Of a stretch of 64,000 nucleotides of DNA, positions 54,412 to 64,000 are shown piece by piece (within the stretch, counting starts at the first letter, position 1; every line of letters starts with the position of its first letter). Made by a program: the position numbers and the translations under genes. Origin of the DNA: Naganishia liquefaciens (Eukaryota; Basidiomycota; Tremellomycetes; Filobasidiales; Filobasidiaceae); NCBI GenBank assembly GCA_013423385.1, contig BLZA01000048.1, positions 62,001 through 126,000 of the forward strand, in the 5' to 3' direction. The notes under the pieces were generated by a model, which did not search any database, had not been told where the DNA came from, and saw nothing but the letters and a program-made list of their open reading frames with translations.

Positions 54412-55159
54412 TCCCGCGAGCCAATCCACCCATCAATTTACAATACAGGGAGATGATTTCCCCGCATATCACACCAGTCCACATCCCCCCCTCCCCGCGC
54501 GCATCAGTAATCCGGGACTCCGTGGCGGCCCACGCAGGGCAGGACGCTCTACTGCGCAAGGGGGGCATCCGGATCCCAACAGCGTGGTAGAGTAGGCTAA
54601 TTACCTTGTTCTCATATCCGGTCCTTGAGCTTCAAGGCCTGGGCGGCTCAACGAGCTGAGGGTGCGTGGCTGTAATCACTGATCGACATTTGCGGCGATA
54701 GAAGCGGGTCGGAAATAGATACACAAGGTGTTATAAATAAGTTTTTTTCCCCCCTGATATTCCCTGCCGCTGATGAGGTGTACTCTGTGATGGCTCTGCT
54801 TGTGCGCGTCCCGAGACTTGCTGATGGGAATGCGCGTGGTGTTTCGAGCCCCCGGATGACTTTGGGAGACGACATGGCCGTCCACTGCTCTCATCCAAGG
54901 TGAAGAGCGGTCCCGGACGTGTGCCGCCGACAAGAGGCGGAACGACGAGGCCGGGAGAGTCGAGGTGGGTCACGTGGTGCGCGGATGCGGATGCGGATGC
55001 AGATGTGAGCGACCGCGGTACGTATACGTCACGATTCGATCGATGGCCGTCATCCACCTCGATGCGACGTCAAAGGTGATCTGTGCGTCCGTCATAACCC
55101 CTCGGTATCCGTATCACCCACAGCAGCAGACCCATCATCGCACAACCCACACCGCAACA
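54412..55159. other. Divergent promoter region, MFS and OCIA-like genes
   Basis: No gene recognised. The frame that precedes 55160 in the same phase has no family similarity. Confidence 0.45.
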
Positions 55160-56217
55160 ATGTCCGTCCCCACAAACCCCATGGACCTGCCCACCACCAA
55201 GCGTCTCCTCGCGGAACACATCGCCCGCGGGGACATTACCCAAGCCGACGTTGATCTCTTGCGTCGCGGGTACCGTTCCATGGCGATGACCACCTTTCTG
55301 GGCTCCCTCATCGGAATACCCGTGTACATTGCGCTCTCCCGGAGGAGACCACCGCCGAGTATGTTGGCGAGGCTGGGTGTCGCGGGCATGATGGCGGGCA
55401 CGGGGAGTTTTCTGGGGTTTACGATCGGTGGCGCGGCTGCGGCGATGGAGGTCTCGCAGCATATGGAGGATTCACAGCGGTGAGTGCGCGCGCGCAGCGC
55501 AGCGCAGCGTGATAGCTCGAGACGTGAGGGAAGAGGAACGACGTTGCTGATCCGCTCGTGGGATCTTTTCATTCCCTCTTGATCGCTTCATTTCGTTCCG
55601 GCCATGCCCCGCGACGTCCTTGCACGATCCGACACACCAGTAAACTCCACATCTTTGAAGACATCATGGTCACCTCGAAACGCACCGCCGCCACCCAAGG
55701 CCAATTCGGCCCGACCGTCGCCGCCGAATGGGAAGACCCTTCCTCATCCTCCTCGTCCACCACGGACAACACCGGATCCCCCATCGCCTCGGCCGTCTCC
55801 CAGAACGGCAACGTCGTCTGGGACGCTGAAGCCACTGAACGACGTATCGAGGCCGAACGGGAACGTGACGTTGCCGCGACTGATCGCGGAGCCAACTCTA
55901 TAACCCAACAGACGGGCTCCACATGGGACCGCCTCCGTCAACAAAACACCCCACGTCAACCCCCTTCCCCGCGCTCACCCGCACCGGCACCGGCACCGGC
56001 ACCAACGACGCCCACCACCCGCCCGGCTAACCCCCTCGACCTGACGACGACGACCCAGTCAAAGTACGCACCGGGGTTGAGCGTCGAAGACAAGATTGCA
56101 CAGGAATCCGAGGATGAACGCAGGCGGGAGCAGCAAGAGTTTGAGCGGCTCATGGAGCGGGAGCGCGAGGCGGCCGCGATGGGCAAGGAGGAAGGGTTTG
56201 AGAAGGGACGCTGGTAA
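55160..56217 (+). CDS. Two-span membrane protein, OCIA-like
   Basis: Two exons, 55160-55479 and 55641-56217, joined in phase over a 161-nt intron, give 298 residues. Residues ~15-105 resemble an OCIA domain: a helix DITQADVDLLRRGYRSMAM, a first hydrophobic helix FLGSLIGIPVYIAL, a second VAGMMAGTGSFLGFTIGG with small-residue packing, then EVSQHMEDSQR. OCIA proteins sit in mitochondrial or endosomal membranes; that localisation is by family resemblance. The rest is Ser/Pro/Thr-rich (a Pro-Ala repeat near residue 215) with a charged C-terminal helix ERRREQQEFERLMERERE. The long intron leaves room for a missed small exon. Confidence 0.65.
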
Positions 56218-57836
56218 GGGGCGCTCCTGCCGAGCATGGGGATACGGATGCTGGGAGGGACCTTTTCGAGGCACGCGTTGGTTGAACGAGCGGCCGGATT
56301 TCCCCTATTCCCGGCGAGCACGCTGGGTCGGCGAGGGAATACGGGTCGTGAGCGGACGCGAGAGCGCGACGAGATGCCGGTGTGTTTGACAACGCCTCTC
56401 GGGATCTCCCATCGATCCACGCCGCTTTCATCATTGACGGAGAAGCTTTGAGCATGACGATCGATGGATCTATTACATTGGCATAATTGGAATGATAACG
56501 TGTATTCCATACTCAACCGATGAAGATAATCAGCATCGAGCGCCTCGTCACAGAGAGGCTGGTCGTGCGCGGGCGTGTTTCTGTCCGGGCTTCTCCGCCG
56601 ACTCGATGACTGCTCGCTCGCCCGGGCGGATTCTGTGCGTTGACGAGGTAGCGAGGCCTGCATGACTCGTGTTCCGGTCCATGTGCGCTTCCCCTGCACG
56701 ATATGTCGAAGAGACGGGTCGAGCTTTGGTTGGTTGCCAAGGCTTGATCGACGGCCTTTTCGTGATCATGGAGCACATTCATTCCGCAAGCAGATCGGAT
56801 CGTCCCATGAGATAGTCGAGCATCAAGAGCCGCAACTTCTTTGCGAGTGGAAACGCTGCAGCATGGCGAGTGCGACGATACGTACAAGGGTTGAGTAACG
56901 GAACCATCCGGCGGTACCATGACCTGTTCCATGTGCAGCAATCGCCCAGACGAGCATTTGTAAAGCAGAGTCTAGCGCTTGTGACATTGCCTCGAACCGT
57001 GCTGCGATCCAGAAAAGGCAAGCGAAAGAGCAGCCAACACGATCGTATGCGTGGAATGAAGCATAAAGAGCGCAGGGCACATTTCAGGGTAAAAGGTTAC
57101 AGGTAAATGAAGGCCAACGGCGTATCGTGATCGAGATGTTTCCCTTCGTTGCAAGACCCGGCGCGAACGGTCAACCCGTGCCGTTGGCGGCATTCCGTCC
57201 ACCTGAAAGGCCGAGTCTTCAAGCGACCGCCATCCGTTTGTGAGCCAGACTGTCGGTCGTTCCTGTCTGGGCGGGCCTCTCGCGAGACCCTCTTGCGAAC
57301 GGTATGTGATCGAGGCTGCAAGATCTCGGCGCCTCTCATGCATTGCAGCGGCGGTGGAATATGACATGACAGAGCCAGGCCACATTCATCTACACTGTAT
57401 CTGAAAAGTCGAGATCCGGTTGGCGGCTGCCAAAGCGAGATTGCCACGTGAATCGGTCACTCATCACGAACGAGGGGAAAAAGTGGTGTCAGAGATTGTT
57501 GGAGCCGCTCGCTGTCGTGGCCGTCGTATGCCAACGCAGCAACCGATGGCCACTCAACATTGGACATGCTTGGCCCGCCGGCTCGGTGTCTCTGTGGCGA
57601 CGACACATGATCCCGTGCACGGCTTCACATAGCGACCATGGCCTGTCCGCCTCCTCAAACATGGCCCGATTGACGTCCGTGTCCTGAAAAACCATTGGTT
57701 ATTGTTCATTATGTTCCTTACAATCAAGCTACGTGTAATGACCATCGGGTCGATGGCCTTAGGTATACGCTGACTACTTTTGCGTGACGAGCCACGGGGG
57801 GGCTTCGTCTTTTTGTATTCATTGCCCGCGAGCACA
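56218..57836. other. Gene-free region between convergent genes
   Basis: 1.6 kb between the OCIA-like gene and the AAAP transporter. Frames on both strands (minus 56513-56941, plus 57149-57364) have no recognised domains or splice structure. Confidence 0.4.
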
Positions 57837-60159
57837 TTACGTCGAGCCCGAGTTGTCGGCGCCTGGCGATGCGAATCCCGTCAGCCGAGTCTCGCGCTGC
57901 GAGCCAATTGGGCACCACTTACAGCTCCAAGGGGAGGTTCCACCGTTGCTCTCGTAACTGGTCTTGATGTCGATGACCGAGCCGTACGTCTAGGGGAATA
58001 TTCGTCAGCAGTGCGCGGATGTCACGGGCTGCAGAGCGACTCACTCCTGCGCCACAAATGTAGAGACCGGACAAGAAGACAAACGCCGCCCAGAAGAACA
58101 AGAGTCGGTACTTGAGCGACTTGTCCTCGCGCCAGTGAGGCGCAAAGTCAAAGAACCACATGGCGCCCTGACGACCGAGTCAGCTGCCAACGAACGGTGC
58201 TGCAGAGCACTAGCGGGACTCACCTCCAAAGACATGCACAAAATGGAACCGAAAAGGGCGCCGACGAGTCCGACGAGACTGTAACGGGGATGAGCGTACG
58301 TCGGGTATTGGCAACAGAATTACGTACCCGTTGAAGACTGGGATCGCCGAGGCAATCACGTACGAGAACAAGGTGCATCCGGCAGTGCAGGAGAACCAGA
58401 CAACGTAGTGCTTGAATGTGTTCTTGGAAAGGTCGTCGGTGCCGCGAAGCAGACGGACAAAAAGGTATTTAGCGGGCATGTGGGCTGCAAACCGGTCCGA
58501 TTAGCCCACTGCATTCTCGAAGGGGCAACTACGGGACCTACTGTAGATGGTGCTCGAGGCCAACAGCGCCGGCAATGAACTGCAAGGCGTTGTGAGCACC
58601 GACTTTGCTCTTGTTCAACACGCCGTACTTACATTCCGTATGCAATCTTCTTGATCAATGGCCCGGCGCTTCCAAGAGCCGGCGAAGCGACGTACTGACC
58701 GCAGTAGTAGTAGACGACGATGGCGACAGCCTAGAGATGACGACCCAAACGGTTGAGCGACAACACACGCGCCGAAAACTCGTCCCACTCACGAGGTAGA
58801 GCGCAACCATGACACTCTGACACGCAATAAGCGCCTTGGTAAAGTCCTGCGGCCTGCGCATCTCGGCAATCAATCCGAACCTATAATCCCAAGTCTTAGC
58901 CGACGTCCGGAACAACGGCCCGCGAGCGACCTACATGGCGGGTGTACCGGCCCATGCGAACAAGAGTTGACCGACGGCGCCCATGGCGGCCGCAAACGTG
59001 GGCTTGCCAAAGAGAATGATATTGATGTCGTCAACGCCCTCCGGCATGGCCGCCGGTCTGTCGGACACCGCGACGGCAATGGTGACGATGAGCACTGCGC
59101 GGAGGCGGGGTTGAGATGAGCTGTCATTGAGCGCGAGGGGTGCCGAACACTCACGAGAAGCGATAATCGATGCGGATCCCGACCATCCGACCCAGCTCAG
59201 CTTTTCGAGCGTCTGGATCGAGGCGAGCAAAAACACGGCAATGGCGGCGACGGCGACAAAGACGGCGGTACATGTGCCATGTTCGCTGATGGCGTTCAAG
59301 GCGATACTCTGGCGTTCGGCGCGCACGCGTCAGTGGGGGCTTCCCGATGTCGTTGTGGGGAAGGATAAAGGCAGCAACTTACGAGCTGAGGAGAAAAAGG
59401 TCAGTGTCTTCGATATTCCTCTGCGAGGAGCCAAACATACCGAAAGCAAACCACTTCCGACCACACAGGTCATGTATAACCAGTACGCCACCGCGATGAA
59501 TTCCCTACCCAAGTTTCCGCCAAGCATGTATCCGACATCGGCGACACTGTACACGTCGGGATGCCGCAGCTTGAACTTGCCGACCATCCAGCCTGGGAGG
59601 GCAAGTATCAGCAAGTCGCTCCGCTGGAGACCGGGGGCGTGGACGTACCTGCCCAAGTGGTGATCACGCCGAGGGCGACCAAGATGATGATACCTGGTTG
59701 ATGTCAGCTTCAACCCGGCGACGACCGCGGCAAGCGCATCGACGTACCAGGAATGATACCCAACGTGCCCAACACGCTCGGCACACTCAACACGCCCAAC
59801 CCGATCTGCGTCTTGAAAAGCAACACGGCCGTCGCTACCCTCTTGCCCATCAGCCATCAGATTTCCCCCTTGCCCCCAACCCCGAACTCACACTTCCACC
59901 CGACCGCCCGATAATTCGGCCCCCCCTCTGAAATCTCTCCAAACACGGCATCGGCATCCGCACCCGCCGCCATCGTTCCCGCCACAGCGGCTTCAAGCTC
60001 AGCGGCATCGGCCTCGTAGGCACGAACGCTGCCGTCGGAGGTGGCATCCGGGGTGAGTTGTTTGCCGATCGTGGTCGGTTTGCCCGAGGGAGCGGCGGGG
60101 GAGAGCGGGATCGAGTCCTTTTCCGGGGATGCTGCGGTGCGCTTGTTCATAAAACCCAT
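57837..60159 (-). CDS. Amino-acid transporter, AAAP/AVT family
   Basis: Amino-acid/auxin permease-type transporter with ~11 hydrophobic helices, of the plasma-membrane or vacuolar class. It starts [14 protein letters not shown] and its first ~90 residues are cytosolic. In order: [153 protein letters not shown], and [20 protein letters not shown]. The last exon spells SCADNSGST before TAA at 57839-57837, a typical family ending that needs a final splice (AGCT|gtaagt). About a dozen GT-AG introns are used. The frame appears intact throughout. Substrate is not predictable. Confidence 0.88.
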
Positions 60160-62317
60160 GGTTGTTTCGTTGGACGTTTGCCTGGCAATGTTTCTGCAAA
60201 GATCGTTGGTCGAGTCCTAACAGGGGAGTTCCTTGTAGTGATTCCTCGACGAATGTCAAATGACTCTTGTACGTATGCCGCTCGGTGCGGGTAACCTTGA
60301 CTTTCGGTGGAGTTCGGTGGAGTATTATTAGGATGAAATGGAAAAAGGCGAGAGCCGTCCGCTGTAGGCGCTCGGTCGGGTTTGCAGGGTCTTTGCTTTT
60401 GGTGATTTATAAAACCCGGCGAGAGGCGGTCCCACGGTGTAAACACGAACAAACTCTTTTATGTAAAAAAGAAGGAATGAATCACCGGCGATGAACGATG
60501 AGCAGATCTGAGCGGCTCGCGCACGGGGCAAGGAGGGCCAAGCAATGCGGGATGGCTATCCTACAGGAAGAACTGGGCAGGCGGATAGCAGGCCATTCAA
60601 CCCGTTTTCTCTTTGGGATTCCCAACTGGAAAGAAGAGAAAAAATTTAAAACCGTCTTGGTGCCGCGGGCCCCACAGAGATTGTTTCGGTCAACGCGGCC
60701 AAACCCTGCGCGAGAGTCTGCTACGCCCGCTGTCCCACGGTTTTTTACGATACCTGGCATGACAACCACCCCCCCGTCTTGCCTTTTCACAAGACATGTT
60801 GACACGCACGCCACCCCACCCCATCTCCCCTGCGTCGTCTCCTACCCTGCTTCCCTCCCTCCCAACACCCCAACACCCCAACACCCCTACACCCCGCTCA
60901 TTCTCACCACTCTTCCAGCAAATAACAATAAATGTCTCAGAAACCCACAAGATCAGCTGAGACGCCGCCCGCATCAGCTGATCGGCCAATTCCCCCCTTC
61001 TTTGCACCGGAGGCACCCCACTCGCGGAGCCCCTCCGATAACCCGACTTGGCTTGGCGCCGTTTTCGTTTCGTCCGTGTGGCGAGGGGGGTGGTTCGGGG
61101 GTCTCGTGTGGAAGGGAGGGATGCGAAGGGGGGGGGGGGAGAGGGGATCCCGGATGGCGAGGGGGATGGCCTTGAGCCGCTGCGGGGGAATAGGAATGTT
61201 GTAGTTGCTTCCGGGCAGGGTCTGGGCTTTGTGGTGGCGAGGTGTTGAGCGGATGGGTGTTCCGGCCTTGGGCAATTGGTGGCGTATTCGTCCGGGGACC
61301 TATCCCGTTATGGACGTGAGGGAAAAAGACTAGACACGGGGGGCACTCTCGAGCTAGGCAGAGAACCATTCCAAGTCTACCGTATTCAGCAACTCGGTTT
61401 AATGTACACAGACGTATTAATGGAGAGATGGGAAATCACATTCTTTCTGCCGTTAGGGAGGGGGGGCGGTTTATGCTCCGGTAACCTTGCGATGAGGGTC
61501 GTGGTGTTGCGCCGGCATGTGATGGTAGGGGCTGATAGGCGTCCGCCCTCGTGAGCCGGGGATCTTGGCAAAGAAAGTAATCAACGGGGCCCGGGCTTCG
61601 CTTCGTGGATCACCTGGGGCGGGCGAGCGAGCGCACCGCGTCTGACACCGAGGGTGCGCTTCCAATATACGTGCAAACTCGGATGAGAATAAAGTATCAC
61701 TTGGTCCGAGGCGATCATGTGAGGTTCGACCTCGTCGAGATGACGCTTGTTGTTTCGGCAGTTGTCGCCATAGTCTACCAGTATAGAGACCCCCCAAGAT
61801 CGGATTTCATGGTCACTTGGTGCCGAGAGGCAGGCTCGCCGAAAGGAGCCGATACTGGATGAGTGAAACGGATCAAGCGCTAGTTGTGGACGTGCGACAC
61901 AAAGGGGAATGTAACGTGTTCTGTTTACCCCGCATGTATGGCGGGATGGAATGTATGGACGTGCAAGAGTCCAAGGGTTCTTGGTGTATGGGGCAGCACC
62001 GGCCATTGTACGAGGTGGGCGGGGGCGGGCGGGCGCACGATCAATGACCCGCGACGGACAACAGCGTGAAATCTGCATATCATCCACGCAATGCTCAGAA
62101 CCGACATCCATCGTCGACGCGGACCGAATCCACCATTCAAGCGATCAAGATCCCCCAGCCTCCCTCCCGCACCCAACCCCTCCTCGACTCCCCACCGGGC
62201 GCCGACGCGGAATCAAACCCCCCACCCCCCCCACCCGCTCGGCGCGACTCGTCATCAGCGTCTTCCCTCTTCCCCCCGCTGCGTCGGATTCCTCGGCTCT
62301 CCTCACAGGGTCACATC
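60160..62317. other. Large divergent intergenic region
   Basis: 2.2 kb between AAAP and UBX genes. It holds homopolymer runs (G-run near 61130; C-rich runs 60830-60900) and long Pro/Arg-coding frames that reflect base composition. A TATAAAT on the minus strand at 60411-60405 could serve the AAAP gene. No gene recognised. Confidence 0.45.
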
Positions 62318-64000
62318 ATGTCGGATAAACAGCAGCTGCTCGAGATGGGCTTTGATGAGCCGCGCGTGGAGTGTATGTTGTTCCCTCCGTTTGGTATGGG
62401 TATGCTGAGTGATGGGTTCGATCAGGGGCGTTGCGTGCGACAAAAGGTGCAGGTTTACAGGTACGTCACGTCACGTCTGGCATCGTCGTCGATCCGCTTG
62501 GACTCATTGATTGGCCTGGGATAGCCCGCCCTGGACCACATCGTCGAACACATGGATTCGCCCGTTCCATCCACGACGACGGCCGACGATGCAGAAGACT
62601 CGCAAGACGAAGACAGTGAAGCCCTCAAAGCACACATTGCCAAGATGAAAGCCAGCGGAGATGCGTCGGCGGGAAGCGGAGAAGCGTTGGCGCGGAGCGT
62701 CAAGTGCTCCGAGGTGAGTCTCCGGTCGAGACCGGAGACCGGTGTGAAGACGCGCGTGTGGCTCATTCTCCGGGGGAATGTTTATGCCGGATTAGTGTGG
62801 CAAGGTGTTCAAGAATCAGGATCTCGTGAGCTTTCATGCGGAAAAGTCGGGCCATTCAGAGTTTGAGGAGAGTACGGAAGAGGTGAGTCGAGTCTCGCCT
62901 CGCATGTGCCCAGCGCGCGCGAGGGGAGGGGGGGGGGGGGATCGGTGGAATTGATCACGCGCGTTGCATCACCTCTTTTTCCCGCACAACCCATCACCCC
63001 ACACACCGTCCTTGTACCTTCCCGCCCATCCCGCCCCCGCACCAGTACGTCCCGCTCACCGCCGAACAAACAAAAGCAAAGCTCGAAGAACTCCGACACA
63101 AGCTCGCCGAGAAGCGGGCCCGGCAGGCCGTCGAGGACGTGGAAGCGAACAAGGCAAACGAGGTGAGCCCTGGCCACGCCCAATACTCGCTTTCTCGCGC
63201 TGCGCGTGTCGCAGGGCGCGGACAACTAGCGCAAGCTAACCCTCGGCGCGCAGAAACTCCGTCGGAAAGCCGGGCAGGATTCGGGCGAGATGAGGCAGGC
63301 GTTGGCGATCAAGGAGATGGAAAAGGAGGCGGCGGCCAAGAAGCGAGGTGGGTCTTGTCCGTCCTAGTCTTTCCTCACGATATCCGCACGCCCGTCGCAG
63401 TGCGCTCTTTCCCCTCCTTTCCTCTCCTTCCCGCCTCTCTCACATCCACGCCGGAAGCTCACTCCCCCCCTCCCCACCCACGCCCCTCTACAGAAAAACT
63501 CGAAGACGCCCGCGCCAAAGCCGCCATCCGCGCCCAAATCGAAGCCGACAAACGGGCCCGCGCCGAAAAAGCCGCACGGGACAAGGCAATTCGTGAGGGC
63601 CAGCCCGTCCCTTCCATGTCCTCCCCGAACCCTGCGCCGGCTACGCGTGCACCGACGACAACACAGGGCACAAAAGGCGCCGAGTACAAGGAGACGAGGC
63701 TCCAGGTGCGGTTGAGTACGGGTGGCGCACCGTTGGTCAAGGCTTTCCCCTCGGATGCGCGTGAGTCCCGATCCGCGGTTGCCTGTTCTCGTGCGAGGCG
63801 CTGATGGTATGCCCTCCCGCGGCGGACAGCGCTGTCCGAAGTGGCGGAATGGATCGCGTCGGAGAATTTGAGCTACGACGTTTCGTCCGTCAAGCTGTCG
63901 ACGACTTTCCCGCGGTACGTTTCCCCTGGATCTTTCTTGCTGCGTCGGGATTCATGGGCTGACACGCGGCACGAGTAGCAAGGTGTTTGGGCCCGGTGAT
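62318..64000 (+). CDS. UBA-zinc finger-UBX protein (UBXN1-like), 5' part
   Basis: Cofactor-type protein: UBA binds ubiquitin and UBX docks on the AAA-ATPase Cdc48/p97. Exons: 62318-62372, 62426-62460, 62525-62713, 62796-62882, 63046-63162, 63254-63347, 63494-63760, 63830-63914, 63979 to the window edge. Phases agree. The UBA domain is LLEMGFDEPRVEWALRATKG, AGLQPALDHIVEHM. An acidic linker follows, then a C2H2-type finger KCSECGKVFKNQDLVSFHAE with KSGH. A charged coiled coil spans exons 5-7. The UBX domain begins with YKETRLQVRLSTGGAPLVKA, then SEVAEWIASEN and VSSVKLSTTFPRKVFGPGD before it is cut by the edge. The same order occurs in SAKS1/UBXN1-type proteins. Confidence 0.9.

Noticed and set aside
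56513-57447. Several 100-140 codon frames between the OCIA-like and AAAP genes
   Set aside because: Overlapping on both strands, without recognisable motifs.
42394-60159. Secondary-metabolite gene cluster
   Set aside because: No polyketide synthase, peptide synthetase, terpene cyclase or tailoring enzyme; transporters alone are not enough.
60498-61275. Pro/Arg-rich long frames on both strands
   Set aside because: They follow from C-rich and G-rich base composition; no start context, introns or domain.

Overview
The window is nuclear DNA of a filamentous basidiomycete. Nearly every gene is cut by many 45-65 nt GT-AG introns, several intact genes carry exons of 8-18 nt, the tRNA genes have canonical nuclear introns after anticodon position 37, and products such as ATG11, HAP3, BUD22, CGR1 and an SSU1-type pump are fungal. 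Protein texture and the mix of Copia, Harbinger and small non-autonomous DNA elements suggest Agaricomycetes, plausibly the Rhizoctonia/Ceratobasidium group; that assignment is inference.

Layout. (1) 1-8.3 kb holds two tandem copies of an unrecognised single-exon gene, a 14-exon 3-hydroxyacyl-CoA dehydrogenase with an outsized fourth intron, and a decayed type-B carboxylesterase. (2) 8.3-24.5 kb is gene-poor and repeat-rich: a tRNA-Lys, two Copia fossils, a Harbinger transposase split by an 803-bp element with perfect 8-bp target duplications that carries a spliced piece of a host-like gene, an inverted pair of ~550-bp repeats, a direct pair of ~120-bp repeats, and a 590-bp element with inverted arms of three ~30-bp units. 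A tRNA-Asn lies at the edge. (3) 24.8-64 kb is compact and gene-rich: CGR1, a Kelch/BTB protein, a tail-anchored protein, ATG11, two unknown genes, BUD22, HAP3, an SSU1-type pump, a YAT/APC amino-acid permease, a secreted beta-trefoil lectin, an MFS transporter, an OCIA-like membrane protein, an AAAP amino-acid transporter, and the first part of a UBA/zinc-finger/UBX protein that runs off the right edge. Two more tRNA-Lys copies lie here.

The genes do not form one pathway. Four transporters (SSU1-like, YAT/APC, MFS, AAAP) fall within 18 kb but have separate promoters and different classes. CGR1 and BUD22 both belong to small/large ribosomal subunit maturation, and ATG11 to selective autophagy; they are ordinary housekeeping neighbours. 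Exon models were built by hand from splice signals, reading phase and protein continuity; most close exactly in phase, but none is supported here by transcripts.

The most unusual signals are the repeated use of microexons (8, 9, 11 nt in one dehydrogenase gene; 10 nt in a permease; 15 nt in ATG11; 16 and 18 nt in the lectin gene), and the gene-fragment-carrying DNA element nested inside the Harbinger transposase.
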